Source: Bacteroidia bacterium (GTDB lineage Bacteria; Bacteroidota; Bacteroidia; SpSt-205). Taken from it: a stretch of 64,000 bases of DNA. Where the stretch lies: positions 1,765,729 through 1,829,728 of the forward strand of contig BPGV01000001.1 of assembly GCA_026003215.1 (NCBI GenBank). The letters are read 5' to 3'. Positions 35,731 through 45,361 of the stretch are shown one piece after another; the first letter of the stretch is position 1, and each line of letters starts with the position of its first letter. The notes under the pieces were generated by a model. The model had not been told where the DNA came from. It worked only from the letters and a program-made list of their open reading frames with translations, and did not search any database. The translations under genes and the position numbers were made by a program.

Positions 35731-37284
35731 TCACGGAATAAGGGCCAAGCCATAGCCAGCCAGAGCTATCTCGCGCACAGCTTGGAGGGTAAAAGTCGGG
35801 AGGGCGAGGACATATACTTTGCCGGGAGAACCCGCCAGGCCTTCCACATAGTGGTGCGGGGGATCGCTCCCCGCTAAGTTTTCAAAAGATACCCATAACT
35901 GCTGGCGAATAGGGTCTATCCCAATGCCCCGGGGCAAATGTCCCGTATTGTATATGTGCGTCAGTAAGCGAAGGTTTTGGACATCAATCACGGCTATGGC
36001 GCCCAGTTTATCGCCTTGCAGCGCAGGGGCACTGGCTTTGAGGCACAGCACAAAGAGAAGGTTATTGGCATAGGTCATAAGCTTAGGGGCCGTCGCTGTG
36101 GGAATGACCGCTATCAGGCTATCATCGGCTTGCCGAAATACGCGCACTTCATTAGCTGCGTCGCAGCTCACGAAGTAATACTGCCCTGTAGGTTCGCCTA
36201 TAATCTGATACGGCCCCCAGCGCGTGTCGGGCTGCGGCAAAAGCCCCGGCGCCAGCGGTATCTGCGTAAAGTCTATAAACCGCTGTCTATCCGGCGAAAG
36301 CTCCACACGCGTGATATAGTTGCCGGTATTAGCGGTGACATACGCATACCGAAAATCCGGGGTCACCCACAAACCATGCGGCCGTAAGATAACCTGGCCT
36401 GTGGGGTCGTTCAGCTGGTCTAAGATGCGGAGATTTTCGGCGTCTATGAGGGTGAGTTTGACGGGGGAAGTGGTAGTGAAATGGGTAATCACGGCGTATC
36501 GTCCATCGGGGCTCAGTTCTATGTGGGCGGGGTCAGGGGCTACGGCTAAGCGGCCTACTTTTTCGTAGGTGTCGGTGCGGTACTTTTCAATAGCCGCCCC
36601 ACCGATAAGGGTCACGTACAAATAGCGCTTATCGGGGGAGATTTGGATGTAGTGGGGGCTTTCTATGGCGCCGGGCGAGACGCCCACAGGTATGTAGCGC
36701 ATGATGTGGTAGGTATCTAAATCCAGTACGGCGATGAGGTCGCTTCCTGCGGCGCAGACGAAGGCTTTGCGGTGCGGGGTGGTAAGCCGGTCTGCCCACG
36801 GCACTTGCCCTTCCTTATTAGGGGCGCCTTGGGCTATCCACGTGCGCAGTACTTCTATGTCCTCGGCGGTAAGGAGGTTGCTGCTGTCAGGGACGGGCGG
36901 CGGCATGATAGGCGCAGCGGTAGGGCCTAAGTGCGGGAAGCGATTTACTTGCCAAAGCAGGTGCGACCAGTCAGGACTGCCGGGCACGACCATGCCTACT
37001 TCGCCGCGATAGCCGTAGAGGAGGCTGTCCCACCGGGTAAGGTTTACTCGGGTGCCTATCCAGCTAACCTCGGCAGGAGAGGGGCCTCCGTGGTCGTGTT
37101 CTGCTTCCGACGAAAGAAAAGCAGAACCGTTATGGCAGCCGGCACAGCGCCGCACCAAAATCCGCGCCACCGGCTCCGGAAACGCACTGGCCTCAGCCAG
37201 AGGCGGCTCTTTAGCTGAGCGACAGGCTCCCAGAAGGAGTGCCCATAGCCCCGCAAGCCAAAAGGAGAGACGAGGCCGTTTCAT
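35731..37284 (-). CDS. Lipoprotein with c-type heme motif (CAGCH) fused to YVTN-type beta-propeller
   Basis: LLGACRS lipobox; ARILVRRCAGCHNGSAF; repeated blades ISPDKRYLYVTLIGG, LSPDGRYAVITHF; ATG 37284 preceded by minus TACATTTG. Confidence 0.8.
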   Translation of the reverse strand: MKRPRLSFWLAGLWALLLGACRSAKEPPLAEASAFPEPVARILVRRCAGCHNGSAFLSSEAEHDHGGPSPAEVSWIGTRVNLTRWDSLLYGYRGEVGMVVPGSPDWSHLLWQVNRFPHLGPTAAPIMPPPVPDSSNLLTAEDIEVLRTWIAQGAPNKEGQVPWADRLTTPHRKAFVCAAGSDLIAVLDLDTYHIMRYIPVGVSPGAIESPHYIQISPDKRYLYVTLIGGAAIEKYRTDTYEKVGRLAVAPDPAHIELSPDGRYAVITHFTTTSPVKLTLIDAENLRILDQLNDPTGQVILRPHGLWVTPDFRYAYVTANTGNYITRVELSPDRQRFIDFTQIPLAPGLLPQPDTRWGPYQIIGEPTGQYYFVSCDAANEVRVFRQADDSLIAVIPTATAPKLMTYANNLLFVLCLKASAPALQGDKLGAIAVIDVQNLRLLTHIYNTGHLPRGIGIDPIRQQLWVSFENLAGSDPPHHYVEGLAGSPGKVYVLALPTFTLQAVREIALAGYGLALIP

Positions 37285-37339
37285 GTTCCCAAATGTAAGA
37301 ACCTTGGAATAAAAAGGGGAGCTATATTGTTTCCTACTC

Positions 37340-37825
37340 ATGCGTCCTTTTTGGATGGCCCTCTTAGGGCTTAGTGCAGCGCAGGTAAAAGTAGGCGACC
37401 CTGCGCCGGCCTTACAGGCCCCCGACGAACAAGGACAAGTCGTAGCCTTAGAAAAACTACGTGGCCAATGGGTGGTACTGTTTTTCTATCCGCACGATGA
37501 TACCCCCGGCTGTACACGCCAGGCTAAAGAGTTTTCTCGACTTTTGCCGGAGTTTCGTAAAGCAGGTGCGCAGGTGTATGGCATAAGTACCCAAAGTGCA
37601 GAAAGTCACCAAGCCTTCAAGAAAAAGCATGCGCTCACTGTGCCCCTCCTCGTAGATCCAGAAGGCAAGTGGGCCGCGGCTTTTGGGGTTAAACGCTTTG
37701 CAGGCATGTGTAGCCGGGATGTGGTGGTGATTAGCCCGGAAGGAAAAGTCGCGCTTTTCCGCCAAGGCGTCTCCCCAGATACCAGCGCCGAAGAGGTGCT
37801 CCGGTGGCTTAAGGCCCAAAAATAA
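37340..37825 (+). CDS. Peroxiredoxin (Bcp/AhpC-TSA type)
   Basis: KVGDPAPALQAPDEQGQVVALEKLRGQWVVLFFYPHDDTPGCTRQAKEFSRLLPEF. Confidence 0.93.
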   Translation: MRPFWMALLGLSAAQVKVGDPAPALQAPDEQGQVVALEKLRGQWVVLFFYPHDDTPGCTRQAKEFSRLLPEFRKAGAQVYGISTQSAESHQAFKKKHALTVPLLVDPEGKWAAAFGVKRFAGMCSRDVVVISPEGKVALFRQGVSPDTSAEEVLRWLKAQK

Positions 37826-37857
37826 CCCCCTTCCTCCTGATACAGGAACGAAGGGGG
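37826..37857 (-). terminator. Hairpin terminator for the minus-strand lipoprotein gene
   Basis: ccccctTC/GAaggggg outer stem with inner tcctg/cagga stem; followed on minus strand by TTATTTTT. Confidence 0.7.
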
Positions 37858-37882
37858 GAGAATACCGTGTGACAGAAAGGGT

Positions 37883-38524
37883 TTAGGGCGTAGGGGTTAC
37901 CCGGCCATAGCTGCGTATGGGTAGTACGCGGATAGAAAAAGTGGCCTCTACGGTATCAGGATGTGTATTGGTACCTATGCCTGGCACATTATTGTAGGAG
38001 GGGCGAATGTATAGGAGGCGTCCTGTCACAGAGTCACCGGCATACACCACGTTAGAGATGTTCTGGGTGGTGCCTGGAAAGACATTAGGGACAGACGGCA
38101 GCTGCTGAATAGTATAGGTAGGCGCAGGTTGCTGAGAGATATCCGCAGCTACCCCATCTATGGTCACATTCGAGACACTTTGATTAGAAGCGTTGTAGCG
38201 GAAAGTTAGGCTAATATTGCCTAAACCCAAGCTGTCTTCTCGAGTGAAGGAAAACTCCCGCGTGTTAGTGTCTATGGCCTGGACGGTGCCGGAGGTGCCA
38301 TAGTAATAAGTATAGCGGAAGGGAATAGTGAAGGCGTTGCCGTTATTGTCTTTGCCGCGGGCGGTGCCTTGGATGGAGCCTTGCTGCGGGCGTACCAAAT
38401 CTTGTCCGGCAGGCCCTTGAGGCCCGGCAGGGCCTTGGGGGCCTTCTTTGCCTCGGCAGCCTTCTATCAGTAGGCCTATGCCTGCTCCCAGAAGAAGTAG
38501 AAGGATTATGCGTGGGTTTTGCAT
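37883..38524 (-). CDS. Lipoprotein with short collagen-like Gly-X-Y stretch
   Basis: LLIEGC lipobox; GKEGPQGPAGPQGPAGQD. Confidence 0.7.
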   Translation of the reverse strand: MQNPRIILLLLLGAGIGLLIEGCRGKEGPQGPAGPQGPAGQDLVRPQQGSIQGTARGKDNNGNAFTIPFRYTYYYGTSGTVQAIDTNTREFSFTREDSLGLGNISLTFRYNASNQSVSNVTIDGVAADISQQPAPTYTIQQLPSVPNVFPGTTQNISNVVYAGDSVTGRLLYIRPSYNNVPGIGTNTHPDTVEATFSIRVLPIRSYGRVTPTP

Positions 38525-38531
38525 ATCTCCG

Positions 38532-38539
38532 CAAAGGTA
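38532..38539 (-). promoter_or_regulatory. TAnnTTTG element upstream of lipoprotein gene
   Basis: + strand CAAAGGTA, 7 nt from ATG at 38524. Confidence 0.6.
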
Positions 38540-38560
38540 GAGTTTTTACGCTGACATGGA

Positions 38561-41152
38561 TTATTGTTGGGTGAGGGTGGCGGCAAGCTGGTGGAGGACT
38601 TCTACGGAGAAGCGGTCGGAAGGAAGTTTCCCTACGGCTAAGCGGGCATTTCCGCCGCCCTTAGCCCCCAGCTGCCGCGCCAAAGCTTGAAAAAGGGTGT
38701 TTGCGCCTTCTGGGGCAGCTATACCGATATATGTCCCATCAGCGTTGTGCGCCGCTAAAAGGAAAGTTACTTGGGGCTCTAAGTGCTGTAAGGCTTGTAA
38801 CAGTTCTCGGAGGGAGGCTCCTGCCGGTAAGCTCACCTCGGCAGTGAGGCGGGTTTTTTTCTCTGAGAGCAGGCCGGATCCCTTCCAGTTTTCCAAAAGC
38901 AGGCGCGCATAGGATTCATACCATTGCCGAAGGAGCTTTTGACTTTCCTCCCCTTCCTGTAAAAGTTTCTCTAAGGCCTTTATGGGTTGTGGGGGATTTT
39001 TTAGGAGAGCTTGTAGATTTTCCAGTTGGCTCAGCTGTTTTTGTACCCATTCTAAGAAAGCCTGAGCTACGACAGCTTCTATACGGCGCACGCCCGCAGC
39101 ACTCGCCGACTCGCTGAGTATCTTGAAGAAGCGTAGCTCCAGCGTATTGGCGGCATGGGTACCCCCACACAGTTCGCGGGAAAACTTCCCGCCAAACTCA
39201 ATCATGCGCACGCGGTCGCCGTACTTTTCGCCAAAGAAAGCCAACGCGCCCTTTTTGAGGGCTTCTTCGTAGGGTAGGTCTCGGTACTCGCGCCGGGGAA
39301 GCGCTGCGGCGATTTTGCTGTTGACGAGGTCTTCAATGTCTTTGAGTTCTTCGGGGGAGAGCTTGGTGGGGTGGGTGAAGTCAAACCGCAGTCGGTCAGG
39401 GGCTACGAGAGAGCCGCTTTGGCGCACATGCGGGCCAAGGATGTGACGTAGCGCCGCATGGAGGAGATGCGTAGCCGTATGGTGCCGGGAAGCGCCTTCG
39501 CGACGCGCTACATCTATGACGGCGTGCCATTCGCCCTCGGGGTCTCGGGGCAGCTCAGGCAGCACATGGACAATCGTATCTTGCTCCCGATACACGTGGA
39601 TGACGGGTAACGCTTGGCGGCCGCGGCGCAGCTCGCCTGTATCGCTTACTTGGCCTCCTCCCTCGGGATAAAAAGGCGTCACATCCAGCACTACCTGGTA
39701 GAAGGTGCCTTTGGCTTCCTTGACCTCACGCATGCGGAGGATACGGCAGCGCGTCTCGTAGGTGTCGTACCCCACGAAGTGCGAATGTTCGCCTTCCTCC
39801 AGCTCCAGCCAGTCGCCATAGCTGCGCTGGGTAGCTTGACGGCTGCGGGCTTTCTGAGCGGCCAATGCGACTTCAAAGCCGGCGGTATCTACCGATAGGC
39901 CCCGTTCTCGGGCGATGAGCTGGGTAAGGTCTAAGGGGAAGCCATAGGTGTCGTAGAGTTCAAAGGCGATTTCGCCGGGGATGTTTTGGTGGGGGTGCTG
40001 GCTAAGGTAAGCTTCCAAGCGGGCCAATCCCCGGCCGAGCGTGTGGAGGAAGCTTTCCTCCTCGCCTTGGATGACTTTCATGAGGCTTTCGGCTTGCTGG
40101 GCTACTTCGGGAAAGGTATCCGCGTAAATCTCCCCTAATACGGGGACCAGCTGGTGGAGGAAGGGTTTTTCTTGGCCGAGGTACTGGTAGGCATAGCGTA
40201 CGGCGCGCCGCAGCAGGCGCCGCAGGATATAGCCTGCGCCCGTATTACTGGGTAGCTGCCCATCGGCGATTGCGAAGGTGATGGCTCGGCTGTGGTCACA
40301 TGCCACGCGAATAGCTACATCGGTGAGGCCACCTTTTCCGTAGCTGTGCTCTGTGATCCTTTCTACTTCGGTGCGTAGCCTTTGGAAAATATCTATGTCG
40401 TAGGTAGAAGTTTTGCCTTGGAGGACCATAGCGAGCCTTTCTAACCCCATGCCTGTATCTACGCTTTTGAGGGGGAGGGTTTCTAAGGAGCCGTCGCTGC
40501 GGCGGTTGTATTGGATAAAGACGAGGTTCCAGAGTTCTATCACGAGGGGGTTGCCGGTGTTGAGGAGGGGCGCAGCGGAGTCGGGGGTTTCGGGGCGCAG
40601 GTCTATGTGGATTTCGGTACAAGGGCCGCAGGGACCCGTTTCCCCCATTTCCCAAAAGTTATCCTTGCGGCCAAAGAATCGTATGCGTTCCGCAGGCAGG
40701 TACCGGAGCCATATTTCGTAGGCCTCTTGGTCTCGAGGCAGGCCCCATTCCTCATCGCCGCCAAATACGGTGGCATAGAGTCGCTCTGGGGGGAGACCGT
40801 ACGCCCGCGTAAGGAGTTCCCAGGCCCAGCTAATAGCTTCTTCCTTAAAGTAATCCCCAAAAGACCAGTTACCGAGCATTTCAAAGAAGGTGTGGTGGTA
40901 GGTATCATGTCCGACTTCTTCTAAATCGTTGTGCTTGCCGGAGACGCGCAAGCACTTTTGGGTATCGGCTACTCGGGGTGCTGGCGGTTCCTTAAAGCCC
41001 ATAAATATATCCTTGAAGGGGTTCATGCCTGCATTGACGAAAAAGAGGGTGGGATCGTTTTTATTCACGAGGGGCGCTGAGGGGACAATCAGGTGCCCTC
41101 TTTGGGCGAAAAAGTCCAAGAAAGCCTGCCGAATACGCTGCGTAGGCCACAT
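38561..41152 (-). CDS. alaS: Alanyl-tRNA synthetase
   Basis: IRQAFLDFFAQRGHLIVPSAPLV, FFVNAGMNPFKDIF, RHHTATHLLHAALR, FSRELCGGTHAANT. Confidence 0.97.
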   Translation of the reverse strand: MWPTQRIRQAFLDFFAQRGHLIVPSAPLVNKNDPTLFFVNAGMNPFKDIFMGFKEPPAPRVADTQKCLRVSGKHNDLEEVGHDTYHHTFFEMLGNWSFGDYFKEEAISWAWELLTRAYGLPPERLYATVFGGDEEWGLPRDQEAYEIWLRYLPAERIRFFGRKDNFWEMGETGPCGPCTEIHIDLRPETPDSAAPLLNTGNPLVIELWNLVFIQYNRRSDGSLETLPLKSVDTGMGLERLAMVLQGKTSTYDIDIFQRLRTEVERITEHSYGKGGLTDVAIRVACDHSRAITFAIADGQLPSNTGAGYILRRLLRRAVRYAYQYLGQEKPFLHQLVPVLGEIYADTFPEVAQQAESLMKVIQGEEESFLHTLGRGLARLEAYLSQHPHQNIPGEIAFELYDTYGFPLDLTQLIARERGLSVDTAGFEVALAAQKARSRQATQRSYGDWLELEEGEHSHFVGYDTYETRCRILRMREVKEAKGTFYQVVLDVTPFYPEGGGQVSDTGELRRGRQALPVIHVYREQDTIVHVLPELPRDPEGEWHAVIDVARREGASRHHTATHLLHAALRHILGPHVRQSGSLVAPDRLRFDFTHPTKLSPEELKDIEDLVNSKIAAALPRREYRDLPYEEALKKGALAFFGEKYGDRVRMIEFGGKFSRELCGGTHAANTLELRFFKILSESASAAGVRRIEAVVAQAFLEWVQKQLSQLENLQALLKNPPQPIKALEKLLQEGEESQKLLRQWYESYARLLLENWKGSGLLSEKKTRLTAEVSLPAGASLRELLQALQHLEPQVTFLLAAHNADGTYIGIAAPEGANTLFQALARQLGAKGGGNARLAVGKLPSDRFSVEVLHQLAATLTQQ

Positions 41153-41156
41153 AGGG

Positions 41157-41164
41157 CAAAGATA
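41157..41164 (-). promoter_or_regulatory. TAnnTTTG element upstream of alaS
   Basis: + strand CAAAGATA = minus TATCTTTG, 4 nt from ATG at 41152. Confidence 0.6.
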
Positions 41165-41199
41165 GGGAAAGGCTTAGCTGAGTTTGGGATTTTTTCTCC

Positions 41200-41207
41200 T
41201 ATATTTG
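41200..41207 (+). promoter_or_regulatory. TAnnTTTG element upstream of PorE-like gene
   Basis: TATATTTG cgctggc ATG. Confidence 0.6.
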
Positions 41208-41214
41208 CGCTGGC

Positions 41215-43224
41215 ATGCTACGGCACCTTACTTTCTTTTTAGGGGCGACACTCCTCTGGGCCCAGTCCGGCAAAATAAAAAAACTTTTAGCCGAAGCAGA
41301 TAAAGAGTATTATACCTTCCGTAATCCAGAGAAAGCTGCAGAGCTATACAAGCAAGTTTTGAGCTTGGACCCGAATAACCAATATGCGGCGTATCGCCTG
41401 GCTCGCTGCTACTGGTATACCAACAATACCGAGCAGGCCGTGGAGGCTTACCAAAAGGCCATAGCTATCAACCGAGAGGCGAATGATACGATTTACTTGG
41501 ACTTAGGCTTGGCGCAGAAGAAGTTAGGGCGGTATCCGGAGGCTATTCAGTCGTTTCAGGAGTTTCTGGCGCGGCATAAGGCGCAGGATATTTTGCGCAA
41601 GCAAGCCGAAATAGAGCTGGAAGGGTGCCGGTTAGCGCAAGAGCTTTTGGCGCAGCAGCCCGATTATGAACTCAGAGCCCTGGCCGCGGTTAACTCCCAA
41701 GCCAGTGAGTACGCCCCAGCCCTTTTTGTGGTGAAAGGAGATACTTTCTTAATATTTACCAGCCATCGTACAGGGGGCCAAAGTACGGCGCGTTTCCCCG
41801 AGTATGGAGAACCTACCTATTCGGATTTGTGGGTCGTTCAGCTCAAAAGTGATACTACCCTTCTCGGCCGAGTGACGGGCAAGGTCCAAAACCTCGGTAA
41901 GCGTGTCAATACCCCAGCTAATGACGGTAGCGCTGTCATCTCTCCGGATGGGCTGACGATGTATTACAGTATCTGCGGCGAGGGCAAGTATCGAAAGGTC
42001 TGGGGCTGTGCGATTTATCAAAGCACCTTTGACCCCCAAAAGAAAGAATGGGGGCCTTTTGAAAAAATAGAGGCCCTCGCTGGCAAACGCGAGGTCGTAG
42101 TCAACTCTCGGGGCAAAAAGAAACTCGTTCCTACCTACGACGCGCAACCTACCCTCTCGCCCGATGGGAATCTCATGTACTTTGTCTCAGACCGAGATGG
42201 GGGTATGGGGGGCACCGACATCTGGTACGCCCAAAAGGTAGGGAAAGAATGGAGTGCCCCTGTACATGCGGGTAAAATCATCAATACGCCTTTCAACGAG
42301 ATATATCCGCATGTAGGCAAGGATGGAAAGACGCTTTATTTTGCTTCGGATGGGCATCCGGGGTTAGGCGGGTACGATATCTTCCGGGCGGAAGGGCGCC
42401 TCGCTACTTGGCAGCAGCCCGTCAATCTGGGCTCGCCTATCAACTCCTCGTATGATGACTTCTCCCTCATCTGGGTGAAGCAGGACACTTTGGGCCTCTT
42501 AGCCTCCAACCGACCGGGGGGGAAAGGCCGCGACGATATCTACACGGTCAAGCGTATCTTCCGTCCGAAGATTGAACTGGCGGTGCATGGTACGGTCCGC
42601 GATGCCTCTACCAAGCTACCCATCCCCTTTGCTACCGTGACCTTGTATGAAGTACAGGGCGATAAGCTCGTTCCTTTGGATACCTTCAATACAGACCAGA
42701 GCGCTTCTTATAAGTTTACCCTCACGCCTGGCAAAGAGTATCGCTTGATTGGAAACGCCCCTGAGTACTTAGCTAACGAAGTCGCCGTCTCTACGAAAGA
42801 TGCTACCAAGTCTATGGATTTAGAGGCGGACATTGATATTTATTTAGACCGCATAGAGATTGCGCGGCCGATTGTGCTGCAAAATATTTACTTTGACTTT
42901 GATAAGTACGACATTCGGCCAGATGCTGCAGCCGAACTGGATAGGTTGGTTACCCTTCTCCAACAAAATCCCACTTTGCGTATCCTAATCGGTGCGCATA
43001 CTGATACCAACGGGAGCGAAGCGTACAATATCAAGCTCTCCAATAACCGCGCCAAATCTGTCGTGGAGTACCTTACGCAGAAGGGCATCAATCCGAAGCG
43101 GCTCACCTGGATGGGATATGGGGAGTCGCAGCCGCTGATTTATCCGGAGCTGTCGGATGCGGATGAGCAAGCCAATCGACGGGCTGAGTTTCGTATCTTA
43201 GGGTTAGATTTTGCGGAGAAGTAG
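41215..43224 (+). CDS. PorE-like envelope protein: TPR, WD40-like (PD40) propeller, carboxypeptidase-regulatory-like domain, OmpA C-terminal domain
   Basis: TPR (PEKAAELYKQVLSLDPNNQYAAYRLARCYW); propeller (LSPDGNLMYFVSDRDGGMGGTDIWYA); VHGTVRDASTKLPIPFATVTLYE; OmpA (NIYFDFDKYDIRPDAAAELDRL..GAHTDTNGSEAYNIKLSNNRAKSV). Confidence 0.88.
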   Translation: MLRHLTFFLGATLLWAQSGKIKKLLAEADKEYYTFRNPEKAAELYKQVLSLDPNNQYAAYRLARCYWYTNNTEQAVEAYQKAIAINREANDTIYLDLGLAQKKLGRYPEAIQSFQEFLARHKAQDILRKQAEIELEGCRLAQELLAQQPDYELRALAAVNSQASEYAPALFVVKGDTFLIFTSHRTGGQSTARFPEYGEPTYSDLWVVQLKSDTTLLGRVTGKVQNLGKRVNTPANDGSAVISPDGLTMYYSICGEGKYRKVWGCAIYQSTFDPQKKEWGPFEKIEALAGKREVVVNSRGKKKLVPTYDAQPTLSPDGNLMYFVSDRDGGMGGTDIWYAQKVGKEWSAPVHAGKIINTPFNEIYPHVGKDGKTLYFASDGHPGLGGYDIFRAEGRLATWQQPVNLGSPINSSYDDFSLIWVKQDTLGLLASNRPGGKGRDDIYTVKRIFRPKIELAVHGTVRDASTKLPIPFATVTLYEVQGDKLVPLDTFNTDQSASYKFTLTPGKEYRLIGNAPEYLANEVAVSTKDATKSMDLEADIDIYLDRIEIARPIVLQNIYFDFDKYDIRPDAAAELDRLVTLLQQNPTLRILIGAHTDTNGSEAYNIKLSNNRAKSVVEYLTQKGINPKRLTWMGYGESQPLIYPELSDADEQANRRAEFRILGLDFAEK

Positions 43225-43532
43225 GTGGGGGGTGGGGGCGCCTGCGCCGGCAAGTAAGCTTGCCGGAGGAAAGTCCGGGCGCGTGGGAGCAGGCTGCCTC
43301 CCGCAAGGGAGGGCTGCTGACCCGCAAGGGCAGCAGACGGATAGGGCCACAGAAAACATACCGCCCCTTCGGGGGTAAGGGTGAAAAGGGACGGTAAGAG
43401 CGTCCCCTCGGGTAACCCCCAGCCCGCGCAAGGCCAAGCAGCTGGCAATGACCGCTCCCAGAGCCGGCGGGTAGGCCGCTCAGAGAAATGCAGGCGTAGA
43501 CACAGAACCCGGCTTACTACCCACACCCCACC
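43225..43532 (+). ncRNA. rnpB: RNase P RNA component
   Basis: Conserved GAGGAAAGTCCGGGC near 5' end, ACAGAAAACATACCGCC, GGTAAGGGTGAAAAGG, 3' ACAGAACCCGGCTTA; terminal complementary arms ggtgggg.. / ..ccacacccca. Confidence 0.92.
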
Positions 43533-43537
43533 TTTTG

Positions 43538-43545
43538 TATATTTG
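43538..43545 (+). promoter_or_regulatory. TAnnTTTG element upstream of acyl-CoA synthetase gene
   Basis: TATATTTG ccgc ATG. Confidence 0.6.
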
Positions 43546-43549
43546 CCGC

Positions 43550-45361
43550 ATGGAGATACGCCGATTACACGACATCCTGGCAGAGCAGCTGCAGAACCCC
43601 CGTCCTGACGCCATCGCCGGCAAACAAAAAGGCCAGTGGCGCACCTATAGCACCCAAGAAGTAGCTCAGCTTGCCGATACCGTCAGCCGCGCCTTCCTCA
43701 AACTCGGCCTCAAAAAAGGCGACCGCATCGCCCTCGTCGCCAATAACCGCCCCGAATGGAACTTCATAGATTTAGGCGCCATACAAATCGGCCTCATCGT
43801 CGTGCCCATGTATGCCAATTCTATCGCCAAAGATTACGAATACATCCTCCAGCACTCGGAGAGCCGCATCCTCTTTTGTGCTGGGGGGGATATCTGGCAA
43901 AAAGTAAAATCTATCCTGCCGCAATGCCCCTCGTTGGAAAAAGTATATGTGTTTGACCCCGAGGCGGATCTGACTTCTTGGGAGGAGTTTCTCAAGCTGG
44001 GGAAAGAAGATACGACCGACCTTACCCCGTATAAAGCAGCTGTACAGTCGGACGATTGGGCGACTTTTCTCTATACCTCGGGGACCACGGGTACACCTAA
44101 GGGCGTTATTCTCACCCACCACAATATCGTGTCTAATGTGCTTACGGTGCGTTCGCTCAACCTGATACCTCGTAGTCCCGAAGGAGAGCGATTGCGGGCC
44201 CTGAGCTTTCTGCCGCTCAACCACAGCTTTGAGCGCATGGTGTTTTATACCTACTTAGCGATGGGGATAGGGGTATATTATGCGGAGTCGCTGGATACTA
44301 TTGGAGAAAATCTCAAAGAAGTAAAGCCCCATGTCTTTACATCGGTGCCACGCCTCTTGGAGAAGGTCTATGAGCGTATTATGGCGACGGCACGCACCTT
44401 GACTGGGGTCAAGCGCACGCTCTTTTTCTGGGCCTTGGGTCTGGTAGAAAACTACGAACCTGAGCGTGCAGCCGCTTATCCCTTAGGCTATCGCTTGCAA
44501 CTGAGTCTGGCGCGCGCGCTGGTTTTTAAGAAGTGGAAGGAAGCCCTCGGCGGTAATGTAGAACTCATCGTGACTGGGGCCGCGGCTCTGCCGCGCCACT
44601 TGGCCCGGATATTCTGGGGGGCCGGCATCCCTATCATGGAAGGCTATGGCCTCACAGAAACTTCACCCGTAATCGCTGTCAATACTTTTGATGCCTTCCG
44701 TGTAGGTTCTGTGGGCAGGCCTATCCCCGGTGTGGAGGTACGTATAGAACCCTTAGAAGGCTACACCGAAGGGGAAGGCGAAATCGTGATCCGTGGTCCC
44801 AATGTTATGGTGGGCTACTACAAAAATCCCGAAGCTACCGCCGAAGTCCTCAAAGACGGCTGGTTTTATACCGGCGATGTAGGTAAGCTGGATAAGGACG
44901 GTTTCCTATATATCACCGACCGCAAAAAAGAACTCTTCAAGACCGCAGGGGGGAAATACATTGCGCCGCAGCCTATTGAGTCGGCGCTCAAAAGCTCCAT
45001 GTATATTGAGCAGGCCATGGTGGTAGGGGAGTTTCGGAAGTTTCCTGCGGCGCTGATTGTGCCTTCTTTCCCCGCCGTAGAAAAATGGGCTGCCGAAAAA
45101 GGCCTTTCCTTTAGCAGTCGCGAAGAGCTGGTGCATCATCCCGAAGTCATCGCCCTTATCCAAGCTGAAGTAGATCGGATAAACCAGCAGTTTTCGCAGT
45201 TTGAACGCGTGAAAAAGTTTATTCTGCTCCCCAAAGAATGGACCATCGAAGGGGGCGAGCTCACACCGACCCTCAAGCTTAAGCGCCGGGTGATTTTGCA
45301 GCAGTACCAAGAGGCAATAGATGCCCTCTACGCCGAAGCCGAAGCCCAACCGGCCAAGTGA
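43550..45361 (+). CDS. Long-chain acyl-CoA synthetase (AMP-binding)
   Basis: ATFLYTSGTTGTPKGVILTHHNIVSN, GYGLTETSPVIAVN, GWFYTGDVGKLDKDGFLYITDRKKELFKTAGGKYIAPQPIE. Confidence 0.94.
   Translation: MEIRRLHDILAEQLQNPRPDAIAGKQKGQWRTYSTQEVAQLADTVSRAFLKLGLKKGDRIALVANNRPEWNFIDLGAIQIGLIVVPMYANSIAKDYEYILQHSESRILFCAGGDIWQKVKSILPQCPSLEKVYVFDPEADLTSWEEFLKLGKEDTTDLTPYKAAVQSDDWATFLYTSGTTGTPKGVILTHHNIVSNVLTVRSLNLIPRSPEGERLRALSFLPLNHSFERMVFYTYLAMGIGVYYAESLDTIGENLKEVKPHVFTSVPRLLEKVYERIMATARTLTGVKRTLFFWALGLVENYEPERAAAYPLGYRLQLSLARALVFKKWKEALGGNVELIVTGAAALPRHLARIFWGAGIPIMEGYGLTETSPVIAVNTFDAFRVGSVGRPIPGVEVRIEPLEGYTEGEGEIVIRGPNVMVGYYKNPEATAEVLKDGWFYTGDVGKLDKDGFLYITDRKKELFKTAGGKYIAPQPIESALKSSMYIEQAMVVGEFRKFPAALIVPSFPAVEKWAAEKGLSFSSREELVHHPEVIALIQAEVDRINQQFSQFERVKKFILLPKEWTIEGGELTPTLKLKRRVILQQYQEAIDALYAEAEAQPAK

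Noticed and set aside
43140-43526. ORFs in both strands across 43140-43608
   Set aside because: They lie over rnpB, which has clear RNase P consensus elements.
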